Assembly: GCA_002840645.1 (NCBI GenBank)
Contig: PHBO01000001.1
Span: forward strand, 62,001-126,000
Direction: 5' to 3'
DNA: 64,000 bases
DNA from: Candidatus Cloacimonetes bacterium HGW-Cloacimonetes-3
GTDB taxonomy: Bacteria > Cloacimonadota > Cloacimonadia > Cloacimonadales > Cloacimonadaceae
Shown here: positions 16,684-26,487 of the stretch, in pieces
How the letters are laid out: each line of letters begins with the position of its first letter
How positions within the stretch are numbered: position 1 is the stretch's first letter
Program-made: the position numbers and the translations under genes
Notes under the pieces: generated by a model
The model's input: the letters and a program-made list of their open reading frames with translations, nothing else
What the model was told of the DNA's origin: nothing
Database searches by the model: none

Positions 16684-17896
16684 AATTATATGGCTGCTGG
16701 TGTTGCAGATAATGCTAATTTTACCTGCACTACTGATGGCAAACCCGCAAATGCATACAGTTCGAAAGGGCGACACCCTGTATAGCCTTAGTAAGCAGTA
16801 TGGCACTACTGTGGATAAGCTGATGAAGCTGAATAACCTGCAGGGTAACAACTTATCTATAGGGCAAAAGCTGGTGATTAATGCTGAAGCAGCACCGGAA
16901 AAGCCAAAGCCTGTGAACACTGCTCCGGAGAAGCCAAAGCCCATAGTAACGGCTCCGGTTAAAACACCGGTTGTAGAGCCTATAAAAGAAACCCCACCCA
17001 CCATATCTGTTGTTCAACCCCCTACTCCTGTCACCATACCCATTGGTCAGCTTAGTGATGAGTATTTTTACACCGTGAAAGCCAAGGATAACCTTTATCG
17101 CATCAGCCTGGAGCACGATATTGCGCTAAAGGATATGCTTGCTTGGAATGGCTTTGCAGACAGTGGAGTTCCTATTCATCCCGGAGATAAAATAGTGATT
17201 AAAGACCCCTCCGGAGCCGAACCAGATACAGATGAAAGAGATCCCGAAGCATCAGGGATCAGTGCAGCAAAACCACAAGTAGCAGTATCCGATACAGTGG
17301 TTGTGGAAAGGGTCTATGTGGTGCAGAAGAAGGATACCTTGTACCGTATTGCTACCTCAAACGGGATGACCGTGGATGAATTAAAAAAGCTTAATGGTCT
17401 TACCAGTAATGAATTACGGGTAGGGCAGAGAATCTATCTGGCGGGGAAAAAGCGTCCAGACGGCAGTATCAAACCAACACCATTGCTCACCGAGGATGAT
17501 GTAAATAAACACGATAAGATACGCACGGATTTAATTATGCCCGTAGAAGGTAAGGTTATATCTGAATACGGCTTACGTAACGGGAAACCACATAAGGGAG
17601 TAGATATCGGTGCCAAACAAGGAACCCCAATCTACGCAGTGTTAGATGGCACTGTAGTGTATTCCGGCGTACAAGGTGCTTATGGTAATGTGGTGGTAAT
17701 AGAGCATCCGGATTTTGTGATGACGGTTTATGCCCATAACGAGAAGAACATGGTAGGGGTGGACGACATAGTACAACGCGGACAACAGATTGCTACGGTT
17801 GGAAGCACAGGGAATGCACAGGGTGCACATCTACACTTTGAATACCGCTTGAAGGGGAAGGCATTGAATCCCCGTAAAGTGCTGCCTTTTAAGTAA
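16664..17896 (+). CDS. LysM-repeat M23 metallopeptidase (murein hydrolase)
   Basis: 410 residues. A signal peptide/anchor (IIWLLVLQIMLILPALLMA) is followed by three LysM domains (HTVRKGDTLYSLSKQYG; FYTVKAKDNLYRISLEH; YVVQKKDTLYRIATSNG), with a Pro/Lys-rich linker after the first. The C-terminal LytM/M23 domain has the zinc ligands HKGVDIG (H, D) and HLHFEYR (HxH), so it should be catalytically competent, unlike EnvC/NlpD-type activators. It would bind and cut peptidoglycan in the periplasm. It overlaps the acylphosphatase stop by 20 nt. Confidence 0.88.
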   Translation: MSLKLNRIIWLLVLQIMLILPALLMANPQMHTVRKGDTLYSLSKQYGTTVDKLMKLNNLQGNNLSIGQKLVINAEAAPEKPKPVNTAPEKPKPIVTAPVKTPVVEPIKETPPTISVVQPPTPVTIPIGQLSDEYFYTVKAKDNLYRISLEHDIALKDMLAWNGFADSGVPIHPGDKIVIKDPSGAEPDTDERDPEASGISAAKPQVAVSDTVVVERVYVVQKKDTLYRIATSNGMTVDELKKLNGLTSNELRVGQRIYLAGKKRPDGSIKPTPLLTEDDVNKHDKIRTDLIMPVEGKVISEYGLRNGKPHKGVDIGAKQGTPIYAVLDGTVVYSGVQGAYGNVVVIEHPDFVMTVYAHNEKNMVGVDDIVQRGQQIATVGSTGNAQGAHLHFEYRLKGKALNPRKVLPFK

Positions 17897-17910
17897 GGAA
17901 GGATGTGCGC

Positions 17911-18789
17911 ATGAACAGACGTGAAAGCGTGTTCGCCGACAAAGCACTGCAAAATTACTTAAATGAGATATCAAAGTATAAAACTCTAACTCGTGAAGAA
18001 GAGCATGAACTGGGGATAAAAGCCAGAGCAGGTGATCCCGAAGCAATGAACCTATTAATCCAATCCAATCTTAAGTTCGTGGTTAAAATAGCCTCAAGAT
18101 ACCAGAATAGAGGGCTTTCCCTATCTGAGCTAATAAGTGAAGGCAATATCGGATTGATAAAAGCCATAGAGAAATTTGATCCTGATAAGGACATCAAGCT
18201 GATATCATATGCTATTTGGTGGATTAAACAAAGGATAATGCTGGCAGTAAGCGAAAAAAGCTCACTGATAAGAGTTCCTTTGGGAAAATCCAGTGCAGCC
18301 CACAGAGTGAAGGCTACATCTGATAGGATATTTACCGAAACCGGAGAAACCGCTTCTACCGAAGAACTTAGCGAGCGCATGAATATCACCGGGAAGTCTA
18401 TTGATCAATTGAAGGGGCAAATACCCGAAACCAGCTCTTTTGATGAGATACTATCCACAGATGATTATCAGGATTATACGACCAAAGACCTGTTGATAGA
18501 TAAACACGCTTCTGACCCTCAAACCCTTTATTATCACGATCGGATGCATGAGCGCATAAATCAGGCGATAGACAAACTTGATACCAGGGAAGCAGACATT
18601 ATCCGCACTTATTTTGGCTTGAATGAAGCACACGAAACACGCAACTTTGCCCAAATAGCGGAAGTAATGGGGCTATCCAGAGAAAGAGTACGCCAGATAC
18701 AAAAGGAAGCCCTGAAGAAAATCCTGTATGAAATCAAACCGGAAGAAGATGCTTTTGTGAATGATTTTATCGAGAAGTACAATTATTAG
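17911..18789 (+). CDS. RpoD-like sigma-70 factor (short, region 1.1 absent)
   Basis: 292 residues from ATG 17911, chosen because AAGGAAGGA sits about 7 nt upstream. Regions 1.2 (ALQNYLNEISKYKTLT), 2 (NLKFVVKIASRYQNRGLSL; ISYAIWWIKQRIM), 3 and 4 (FAQIAEVMGLSRERVRQIQ) are intact. Region 1.1 is missing, as in the short primary sigma factors of Bacteroidota and relatives, so it could be the housekeeping sigma or a group 2 factor. It lies 14 nt after the M23 gene and 14 nt before the phosphate butyryltransferase gene. Confidence 0.88.
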   Translation: MNRRESVFADKALQNYLNEISKYKTLTREEEHELGIKARAGDPEAMNLLIQSNLKFVVKIASRYQNRGLSLSELISEGNIGLIKAIEKFDPDKDIKLISYAIWWIKQRIMLAVSEKSSLIRVPLGKSSAAHRVKATSDRIFTETGETASTEELSERMNITGKSIDQLKGQIPETSSFDEILSTDDYQDYTTKDLLIDKHASDPQTLYYHDRMHERINQAIDKLDTREADIIRTYFGLNEAHETRNFAQIAEVMGLSRERVRQIQKEALKKILYEIKPEEDAFVNDFIEKYNY

Positions 18790-18803
18790 GACAAGGAAGA
18801 GAG

Positions 18804-19706
18804 ATGTTCAAGAACTTTGATGAAATGATAAGCCATGTGAAACAGAACCGAAAAGGAACTGTGGTAATTGCAGCTGCCCAAACTGAATCCGTGCTGGATG
18901 CCGCCATTTTAGCTAAACGGGAAAACCTTGCAGAAAGCATTCTTGTGGGTGATAAAACGGCAATACTAAACTTACTGCAAAGCCTTGCCCCCGACCTGAT
19001 TAACAGTTTCGAGATTGTGGATACGGGAAGTGATTTGAAAAAAGCTGCCTCAGTTTCTGTAGCCTTGGTTAAAGAAGGCAGAGGTGATTTGATCTTAAAG
19101 GGTAAAACAGATACTTCTGTACTGCTAAAAGCAGTGTTGGATAAGGAAAATGGCTTACGCATAAGTGAAGTGATATCCGATGTTCTGGCTTATGAACACC
19201 CAAGCGGACTTAAGCTGATGAGCGATGGCGGGATAAATATACTACCGGAACTGGGAGAAAAGATAGCCATTATCAGAAACGCAGTTGCCGTTGCTCATGC
19301 ATTAGGTAATCCTAATCCTAAGGTTGCGGTTCTATCCGCTATTGAAGCGGTAAACCCCAAGATGCCCTCCACCGTGGATGCTGCGCTAATAGCAAAAATG
19401 AATGAGCGTAAGCAAATCCCCGGCTGTGTGATAGAAGGTCCGCTGGCATTTGATAATGCTGTGAACCTCGAAGCAGCACTTACCAAAGGGATTACTTCCG
19501 AAGTTGGCGGGGCAGCAGACATACTTATCGTCCCAAATATTGAGGCTGGTAATATATTTGGCAAGACCTTAACCTACTATTGCGGGTATCGTGTAGCCCA
19601 TGTGGTGATGGGTACCAAAGTGCCCATACTGATTCCTTCCCGTGCCGATGAAGCAGAAACCAAGATGCTTTGCATGGCAATGGGACTTGCCACAATGACT
19701 CTATAA
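18804..19706 (+). CDS. Phosphate butyryltransferase / phosphotransacetylase family
   Basis: 300 residues, the usual length for Ptb. The protein follows the PTA_PTB fold: VIAAAQTESVLDAAILAKRE near the start, LILKGKTDTSVLLKAVL and the C-terminal DILIVPNIEAGNIFGK plus YRVAHVVMGTKVPILIPSR. It moves an acyl group between CoA and phosphate (butyryl-CoA to butyryl-phosphate or a similar branched acyl). No butyrate kinase is adjacent in this window. An acylphosphatase is encoded in the same operon. Substrate range cannot be read from sequence. Confidence 0.85.
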   Translation: MFKNFDEMISHVKQNRKGTVVIAAAQTESVLDAAILAKRENLAESILVGDKTAILNLLQSLAPDLINSFEIVDTGSDLKKAASVSVALVKEGRGDLILKGKTDTSVLLKAVLDKENGLRISEVISDVLAYEHPSGLKLMSDGGINILPELGEKIAIIRNAVAVAHALGNPNPKVAVLSAIEAVNPKMPSTVDAALIAKMNERKQIPGCVIEGPLAFDNAVNLEAALTKGITSEVGGAADILIVPNIEAGNIFGKTLTYYCGYRVAHVVMGTKVPILIPSRADEAETKMLCMAMGLATMTL

Positions 19707-20171
19707 GTGAAAATAACCATAATCCAAATAGGCAAGACCAAGGATGCCTGGATGAATGAAGGCATCGCAGAATATCTGAAAAGGTTGTCTGCTTTTATCA
19801 GTGTGGAAGTGCTGGAATTGCCTGATACGAGCATAAAAACAGCGGGTAATGCTGAGGCTGTGAAAGACAAGGAAGCGCAGACAGTGCTGAAGCGGCTAAC
19901 CCCGGATGACTACGTTATCCTCCTGGATGAGCATGGGGAACAAAAAACATCACTTGAGTTTGCTGATTTTCTGGTTAGTTTATCTGAGAGACAGAGAATA
20001 GTTTTTGTGATTGGTGGAGTATTTGGCGCAGCCCAAGTAATAAAAACCCGTGCTGACAATACTATAGCTCTTTCCAAACTGACCTTCACTCATCGCATGG
20101 CGAGGTTAATTCTGTGTGAGCAGATATACCGTGCCATGATGATTAAGGCAAACCGCTCCTATCATATATGA
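19707..20171 (+). CDS. rlmH: 23S rRNA pseudouridine-1915 N3-methyltransferase RlmH
   Basis: 154 residues, matching the RlmH (YbeA) SPOUT methyltransferase length. The SAM-binding knot is visible: DYVILLDEHG, then FVIGGVFGAAQ, then LSKLTFTHRMARLILCEQIYRA. It methylates the pseudouridine in helix 69 of 23S rRNA. It starts with GTG directly after the upstream stop (TAA-GTG). RlmH normally ends Tyr-His-Arg/Lys; this one ends YHI, so a usually basic last residue is replaced. Confidence 0.9.
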   Translation: MKITIIQIGKTKDAWMNEGIAEYLKRLSAFISVEVLELPDTSIKTAGNAEAVKDKEAQTVLKRLTPDDYVILLDEHGEQKTSLEFADFLVSLSERQRIVFVIGGVFGAAQVIKTRADNTIALSKLTFTHRMARLILCEQIYRAMMIKANRSYHI

Positions 20172-20184
20172 AAAAGAGGTTATA

Positions 20185-20334
20185 ATGTATCCGATAATAC
20201 TATCTACCTTATACAATGTGAAGTTCTCGCTGTGGATGATGGCTCAGGGAATGCTGGGCATATTCATCTTCATGGCTATATTCTATGGTTTGATATATGC
20301 CTTGGAACAGGTCTATAAGGCAGATGTAAAATGA
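20185..20334 (+). CDS. 49-residue single-pass membrane peptide
   Basis: ATG 20185 follows AAAAAGAGG by 5 nt, and the frame ends in an ATGA shared with the start of the C25 peptidase. About residues 19-40 form one hydrophobic helix (MAQGMLGIFIFMAIFYGLIY), followed by a short charged tail (EQVYKADVK). The tight operon position argues that it is real. The size and layout recall small membrane subunits such as OadG, but this is too short to assign. It could serve only to couple translation of the large peptidase. Confidence 0.55.
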   Translation: MYPIILSTLYNVKFSLWMMAQGMLGIFIFMAIFYGLIYALEQVYKADVK

Positions 20335-23300
20335 AACGCACCATTCTCTTAGCACTGATCATGGTTGTACTGGTATCTTTGCATGCGAAGTCAACTTTGC
20401 TCAGCACGAGGGGCAGTGAGTTACTGGTGGAATATACACTGGATGAATGGGAAGTAGTAGCTTCCGGAGCTTTCAGCCGCATAGTAGCTAAAGAAATGGA
20501 CTTTAACACAGTCTCAGGTGCTCCTTTGATCCCATACGATGTATTCAAAATTGGGCTACCACCATCAGGCGACTATTCATTTAGCATTCTTGAAAGCGAA
20601 ACCACTACATTGAACCTAAGCTCTAAACTATTACCGGTACCTACTATTACCATGAAAAATGGCTTATCTGATTACGCACACGTGATGGATGCTTCAAAGT
20701 ATATCCAAACTGCGGAAGAACTTGTGAAAGTAACTACCGGAGGTTTTAGGGATTATAAGCTGGCAAGCTTTGTTATTAACCCATTCTCGTATAACGGGCA
20801 AACAGAGCTTGTTGCCCATACTCGGCTTCTCATTAGGATTCAATTGCAGGGAGATTTGAACTATCGGTCTTCCACACTAACTGACCCAGCCACAGACATC
20901 ATGTTGGGGCAAATCTTAAATACCCAACAAGCCAGATATTGGCGCAGCAGCACAAGAGCACAAATAAACTACGCTGATTTCAGCTTAAGTAATTATTGGT
21001 TACGTGTTGAGACCAATCGTGAAGGTATCCACAGGCTTAATTATTCTCAGCTTAGCAGCTTCCATCCTGATGAGTTAGACCCCCGTATGTTGAGGATGTT
21101 TTGCACCTCAGGAAAGGTAATTCCCATCAATGTAGTGCAACCCGGTCCAGAGTTTAGAGAAGTACCCATTTATATCTCGAATGAAGCCAGTGGTGTATTT
21201 GGTGCATCCGATTATATCTTGTTTTATGGCAGTTCGCGGGATAGCTATGTGTACAATACAAGTATTCAGAGTGACCTGTATATGAATCCATATTCCCAGA
21301 ATCAGGTGTTCTGGCTTAGTTTTGGAAACGGTTTTGGCGGAATTCCTCAACGTATAACGCTTACTAATCCTGAGACTGCATTTTCAGAGGTTTTGAATAA
21401 TACCCCTGCTTTCAAACATGTTGAGAGTGAAACACATAAAGGGGAAGATTCAGGATTCACCTGGTATGGAAGCCGGTTCTTCGGTAATACCAGCCTATCC
21501 TACCCAATCCAGACAGAATTAACCGATGTAGACACCACGGGAATATCCGATATAGATAACCCTGTGAAACAAAGCCTGTCTTTTCGCATCAAGCAAGAAG
21601 ACGTGGGGGGTAGCCAAGCCCACAACATAAGCGTGGAAGTGAACGGCGTTTTAGTAAAAAACAATGAAAACACAGGCAGCACGATTTTCAGTTGGTCTGG
21701 TACTTCATTCTATACCTTTAACAAGAACCTGGACAGCTTGATAAACGGCAATAACTCCATAAAGATAAACGTGATCCGCAATACTACAGACAACTTGTAT
21801 TTCGATTGGTATCGGGTATCCTATAGGCAGAATCTGATCAAGGGGGCAGTTCAGAAGCTCGCCTGGCATCAACAGACTTCAGTGCCAAGAGCTTACCGTT
21901 ACAATCTATCCGGGAACCTTGCAAATCTGATGATAATACGTGCAGATAGTTTATATGCTGTGGAGCAGATACCCTTACAGGGTTCCTATTTTATCTCGAC
22001 AGGTACTTCATCTACGAAATACTTCTTGCTAACCCCCTCAGAAGCCTATGCTCCTGCTAAGGTGGAATATGTTGAGCCGGTGGATCTTACAAGTGATACA
22101 TCTCAGATAGATAACATAATTATCACTCCTTTGGAGTTTCTAAGCAGAGCGCAAACGCTGGCTCAGAAGTACTTTACTACATACGGGGTGCGAAGCAGGG
22201 TTGTATTGCAGGATGATATATTTAACCAGTTTAGCGGGGGACACCCTGATCCAGCAGCTATTCGGCAGGCAGTACGTTATTATTATCATAATTTGCCTGC
22301 TCCCAAGCTAAGCTCCATAACACTATTGGGCTTAGGTACAATGGACTGGCGCAATTTTAGCGGTGCTTCTGCGGCAAAAAACAAGATCATTGTGTGGCAA
22401 TCCAATTATATTGGTTCGATTGTTTTTCCAGTTTCTACTGTTTCGGATGATTTCTTTGCGATGATTAGCTCCAACACATACCCGGAGCTATCAATTGGAC
22501 GCTATCCGGTTCGCACTGCCGCCGAGCTGGACATTATGTTACAGAACTTCAGCAGATATACAGAAACACCAACTCCCGGCTGGTGGCGAAATTCAATGCT
22601 GTTCATCGGAGACGATTTAAACAATGGTTCTTATACCGGAGAAGATATCCATACCATACAGGCAGAAGATGCAGGCAACATAGTTGATAAAAGCATTTTG
22701 GTAGATAAGATATTTGCTTGGGAATACGAGTACGATGAGTTCCAGAATAAACCCCGTGCACGTAACGACATGTTTAAAGCTATAAACGAAGGCAGATTGG
22801 TTTGGTGCTACATTGGGCATGGTGCTTTCGATAAGCTTGGTGCGGAAGACTATCTAAATGCAGCCGTAGATATGGGCAGATTCGCCAATCATGATAAACT
22901 ACCTTTGTTTATTGCCTCCTCCTGCAGTGTATCTCATTTCGACTATTGGGGTTATGAGAGCTTGGGGCAGAAAGTAGTACAGATGGACAACCTGGGTGCT
23001 ATTGCTTCCTATGCTGCCACTCGGATTAGCTATCCTGATAGCAATCAGCAAATGTTAGTGTGGGTGCTGAAATATCTTGCTAATCAGCGCTATACCGTTG
23101 GTGCTTCGATCATGGGAGCTAAGCTCCGTTCCTCAAACACATCAAATAACACTGTATATAATCTATTAGGTGATCCCTTGCTTAGGATTGTTCCCCCCGA
23201 GCGTGATAATACCATGGAAGTAGTAGCTAATGATACAAAAGGACTTCTGCATTCCGGGGATACTGCACAGATCACGGGAAGTTTCAGTGGCTCTAATTTG

Positions 23301-24212
23301 TCCGGAGAAGCAGAGATAAGAGTATATGACACTCAGAAGTCCTATAATATCGAATACATACCTGTTAGTCATCAGGGCACACAGCTTTATCGGGGAAGTG
23401 CAGATGTTTCTTCTTCTGCCTTTAACGCCGGATTTGTAGTTCCTGTGGATGTAATAACCGGCAACAACGGGCTTGTAGTTTCCTATATCTGGGATGAAGC
23501 AAACAAAAAAGACTATACCAGCTTTCACTATCCTCTTGCCCTAAGCGATCAAGCTCAGCCTAACCAGCCGGTTGATAACACCGGACCCAGCATTCAGTTA
23601 TATCTTGGTTCATACGACTTTCGTTCCGGCGACACGGTTAACTCTGCGACAACTCTGTATGTAAAGCTTGCAGATTCTTTGGGAATTAACATTACAGATT
23701 CAAGGGGACACAGCATCTTGCTGGTGGTAGATAACTCCTTACAACCTATACCCATCACCCAGTATTTCAGATACGACAAAGGTTCTTATAAAAGCGGTGT
23801 ATTAGCCTATCCCTTAAGCGGATTAAGCGAAGGGTTACACACTTTGCAGGTAATTGCGTTCGATAACTTTAACAATCCTTCTCAAGCTACCACTACTTTT
23901 ATTGCTAAGCAAAGTTCCGAGCTAAGTATCGAACGATTACTTGTTTACCCCAACCCCATTAGTAAAGAGGGTTTTATCACCTTCATCCTTTCTTCCGATG
24001 CAGAGGTAAATATCGGGTTTTACACATTGCGTGGGAAGCGCATCAGAACCATAAAAGCATATGGCAGGAAAGGCTTTAACAGCATTCCAATTGTATCAAA
24101 GGATGATAGGGGAGATACTTTGGCGAATAATACCTATTTCGTGAAAGTAAAAGCTGCATCCGCAACTGGTAAAAGCGTAGAGCAAACCGAGAGAATGGTA
24201 ATCTTTAAATAG
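20331..24212 (+). CDS. C25 gingipain-like peptidase, PorU-type T9SS sortase candidate
   Basis: 1293 residues with a signal peptide (LLALIMVVLVSLHA). The caspase-like C25 domain lies at about residues 600-950 and shows the catalytic His in YIGHGAFD (H830) and the catalytic Cys in FIASSCSVSHFD (C865). A beta-rich Ig-like region follows. The last ~80 residues are a sorting-type domain (VYPNPISKEG ... NTYFVKV). The size and N-terminal region resemble PorU, the sortase that removes C-terminal domains from type IX substrates. The several proteins in this window with such domains would be its clients. A C25 surface protease other than the sortase is the alternative. The start overlaps the upstream stop (ATGA). 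Confidence 0.78.
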   Translation: MKRTILLALIMVVLVSLHAKSTLLSTRGSELLVEYTLDEWEVVASGAFSRIVAKEMDFNTVSGAPLIPYDVFKIGLPPSGDYSFSILESETTTLNLSSKLLPVPTITMKNGLSDYAHVMDASKYIQTAEELVKVTTGGFRDYKLASFVINPFSYNGQTELVAHTRLLIRIQLQGDLNYRSSTLTDPATDIMLGQILNTQQARYWRSSTRAQINYADFSLSNYWLRVETNREGIHRLNYSQLSSFHPDELDPRMLRMFCTSGKVIPINVVQPGPEFREVPIYISNEASGVFGASDYILFYGSSRDSYVYNTSIQSDLYMNPYSQNQVFWLSFGNGFGGIPQRITLTNPETAFSEVLNNTPAFKHVESETHKGEDSGFTWYGSRFFGNTSLSYPIQTELTDVDTTGISDIDNPVKQSLSFRIKQEDVGGSQAHNISVEVNGVLVKNNENTGSTIFSWSGTSFYTFNKNLDSLINGNNSIKINVIRNTTDNLYFDWYRVSYRQNLIKGAVQKLAWHQQTSVPRAYRYNLSGNLANLMIIRADSLYAVEQIPLQGSYFISTGTSSTKYFLLTPSEAYAPAKVEYVEPVDLTSDTSQIDNIIITPLEFLSRAQTLAQKYFTTYGVRSRVVLQDDIFNQFSGGHPDPAAIRQAVRYYYHNLPAPKLSSITLLGLGTMDWRNFSGASAAKNKIIVWQSNYIGSIVFPVSTVSDDFFAMISSNTYPELSIGRYPVRTAAELDIMLQNFSRYTETPTPGWWRNSMLFIGDDLNNGSYTGEDIHTIQAEDAGNIVDKSILVDKIFAWEYEYDEFQNKPRARNDMFKAINEGRLVWCYIGHGAFDKLGAEDYLNAAVDMGRFANHDKLPLFIASSCSVSHFDYWGYESLGQKVVQMDNLGAIASYAATRISYPDSNQQMLVWVLKYLANQRYTVGASIMGAKLRSSNTSNNTVYNLLGDPLLRIVPPERDNTMEVVANDTKGLLHSGDTAQITGSFSGSNLSGEAEIRVYDTQKSYNIEYIPVSHQGTQLYRGSADVSSSAFNAGFVVPVDVITGNNGLVVSYIWDEANKKDYTSFHYPLALSDQAQPNQPVDNTGPSIQLYLGSYDFRSGDTVNSATTLYVKLADSLGINITDSRGHSILLVVDNSLQPIPITQYFRYDKGSYKSGVLAYPLSGLSEGLHTLQVIAFDNFNNPSQATTTFIAKQSSELSIERLLVYPNPISKEGFITFILSSDAEVNIGFYTLRGKRIRTIKAYGRKGFNSIPIVSKDDRGDTLANNTYFVKVKAASATGKSVEQTERMVIFK

Positions 24213-24221
24213 GAGCATTAC

Positions 24222-25625
24222 TTGTTATTATACAACACAAAAACACGTAAGAAAGAAGAGTTTATCCCCATCCAGCCTGGCAAAATCAGCATTTATGCAT
24301 GTGGACCTACCGTTTACAACTATTTCCACATCGGCAATGCCAGGGCTTTTGTATTCTTCGATGTAGTGCATAGGTATTTCCAGTTCAAAGGCATGGATGT
24401 TACTTATGTGCAAAACATCACTGATATAGATGATAAGATCATTGCTCAGGCTATGGAGGAGGAGATTAGCTTCTCTGAAGTGGCAGCCAAATATACCCGT
24501 GCTTTTTATCAGGATTGTGCGGCTTTGGGAATAAAACCGCCCTCTGTTCAGCCCCTTGCCACGGACGTTATGCCGGATATTATTGCCTACATTGCCGAGT
24601 TAGTTAGCAGGGATTATGCTTATGAGGCAAATGGGGATGTATATTTTAACACTTCCAGCTTAACAAGCTATGGCTCTTTATCCGGTAAGAAAACAGAAGA
24701 GCAAATGACCGGGGCAAGAGTGGCAGAAAACCTTTATAAAAAGAACCCGACGGACTTCACCCTTTGGAAGAAGAGCAAACCGGGCGAGCCGGTGTGGCAA
24801 AGCCCATGGGGAGAGGGACGTCCCGGTTGGCATACAGAATGCGTGGTGATGAGCCAAAAGTATCTGGGCGAAACTTTCGACATACATGGTGGTGGTATCG
24901 ATCTTGTTTTCCCCCATCATGAAAACGAGCTTGCTCAGGCTATGGCTATATCAGGTAAGCCTCTGGCAAATTACTGGATGCACAACGGTTTTTTAAATAT
25001 AGAGGGCGAGAAGATGAGCAAGAGCTTGAAGAACTTCTTCACTGCCCGTGATATTCTGGAACAGTACGATGCAGAGGCGATACGTTTCTTTTTCCTGTCC
25101 AAACACTATCGCAGCCCGATAGATTTCAACAGAGAGCTGATAGAGGAATCCCACCGGGCTGTAACTAATTTCTATAATGCCCTAAAATCTGTAGACTTCC
25201 TGAACAACAGAGATGCAACGGTACCCTTTGATGGCAGCCCTAAGGTTGAACTGCAAAGCATGGAAGCGGAGTTCATTGCTTCCATGGAAGATGATTTTAA
25301 TACTGCGAAAGCTATTGCTGTTCTTTTCGAACTAAGTAAACGAGCCAGGAATACATCCCTGGATTCTTCGGACCGTCTTGCAGCAGCAGCGCTGCTTGTG
25401 CGTTTAGGAAGTGTACTGGGCTTCTTTCAGAATATCGAAACACGGCTTAAAGAGCGAGTGCAGGATTTATCCAGTCAGTTAGTGGAGCTAATCCTCAGTT
25501 ATCGCCGCGAAGCCAGGGAGCGGAAGGATTGGGCTATGTCCGACAGTCTCAGAGACGATCTTGCCAAGCTTGGAATAGAGCTTAAAGATACCCCCCAGGG
25601 TTGCACCTGGAACCTTAAGGAGTAA
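24222..25625 (+). CDS. cysS: Cysteinyl-tRNA synthetase
   Basis: 467 residues, the usual CysRS length. It has the HIGN signature (FHIGNARAF), KMSKS (GEKMSKSLKNF), zinc-ligand regions (YACGPTVYN; HTECVVMS; HHENELAQA) and a C-terminal DALR-type helical domain. It charges tRNA-Cys in the cytoplasm. The start is TTG at 24222, supported by AGGAG 6 nt upstream and by alignment with the usual MLxLYNTxTRKKExF beginning of the family. Confidence 0.95.
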   Translation: MLLYNTKTRKKEEFIPIQPGKISIYACGPTVYNYFHIGNARAFVFFDVVHRYFQFKGMDVTYVQNITDIDDKIIAQAMEEEISFSEVAAKYTRAFYQDCAALGIKPPSVQPLATDVMPDIIAYIAELVSRDYAYEANGDVYFNTSSLTSYGSLSGKKTEEQMTGARVAENLYKKNPTDFTLWKKSKPGEPVWQSPWGEGRPGWHTECVVMSQKYLGETFDIHGGGIDLVFPHHENELAQAMAISGKPLANYWMHNGFLNIEGEKMSKSLKNFFTARDILEQYDAEAIRFFFLSKHYRSPIDFNRELIEESHRAVTNFYNALKSVDFLNNRDATVPFDGSPKVELQSMEAEFIASMEDDFNTAKAIAVLFELSKRARNTSLDSSDRLAAAALLVRLGSVLGFFQNIETRLKERVQDLSSQLVELILSYRREARERKDWAMSDSLRDDLAKLGIELKDTPQGCTWNLKE

Positions 25626-25631
25626 GAAACA

Positions 25632-26447
25632 ATGCATCAATCTCGCAAGTTCACCTTGATTATGTCCGCCGTTCTGGGGATTATTATTCTCATTGTTTTA
25701 TTAGTTAAATTGGGTGGTTCTCTCAAGGGACCTGAAAGCATAGCTTTCGACGAAGCAGGGAAACGCTTTCTGATATCCAATACACGAGGGAAAAGTATTG
25801 TAAGTATGAGCCTTAATGGCAAATATGATTCTTTTGTAAGCAGAGGTTTCAAAGCTCCCAGAGGTATCATAGCAAAGGGGAACATGCTCTATGTGGCTGA
25901 TGAAAGCCAAGTGCATATTATCGAAATAGATAAAGCCAAGATAATCCAGAGCATTCCGGTAGAAGGTGCGAAGTTATTGAACGACATTGCATTGGATAAG
26001 CTGGGCTTGGTATATGTAACCGATACTATCGCAAACTGTGTTTTTATCATAAACCCCGTAAACAAAACAGTGGATAAAATTGTTAGCCCTCTTTTTAATG
26101 CTCCTAACGGTATTGTGTATGATATGCCTCGGGATCAGATGTTCATCGTAGGCTTTTCAAAGCAAGCTTCTGTTCTTAGCCTTAGCACTAAGGATAGAAG
26201 TGTTACTACCTTCATGGATAGTATCTATTCTCAGCTTGATGGCATAGCTATAGACGATTTGGGGCGGATATATTTCAGCTCATGGGATCAGGATATGATT
26301 GTAGTGATTCCGCAAGAACAGAATCGCTTTGAAGCTAAATTTAAGGATATTACCGATGCTGCTGATATGTTTTACTACCTGCCCAATAACGAGCTGATTG
26401 TTCCTCTGCACACCAAAAATAAAGTAATCCGCATTCCCATAAACTGA
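25632..26447 (+). CDS. Membrane-anchored NHL/SMP-30-like beta-propeller protein
   Basis: 271 residues. An N-terminal membrane anchor or uncleaved signal (about 9-27, LIMSAVLGIIILIVLLV) is followed by repeated propeller strands: GPESIAFDEAGKRFLISNT, APRGIIAKGNMLYVAD, LNDIALDKLGLVYVTD, APNGIVYDMPRDQMFIV, LDGIAIDDLGRIYFSS. It is probably periplasmic. A ligand or enzyme activity cannot be named. AAGGAG precedes the ATG, and the gene follows cysS by 6 nt. Confidence 0.7.
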   Translation: MHQSRKFTLIMSAVLGIIILIVLLVKLGGSLKGPESIAFDEAGKRFLISNTRGKSIVSMSLNGKYDSFVSRGFKAPRGIIAKGNMLYVADESQVHIIEIDKAKIIQSIPVEGAKLLNDIALDKLGLVYVTDTIANCVFIINPVNKTVDKIVSPLFNAPNGIVYDMPRDQMFIVGFSKQASVLSLSTKDRSVTTFMDSIYSQLDGIAIDDLGRIYFSSWDQDMIVVIPQEQNRFEAKFKDITDAADMFYYLPNNELIVPLHTKNKVIRIPIN

Positions 26448-26487
26448 GGTAGAGATAAAGCATCTGATAGAATACATAGATGGAGCA

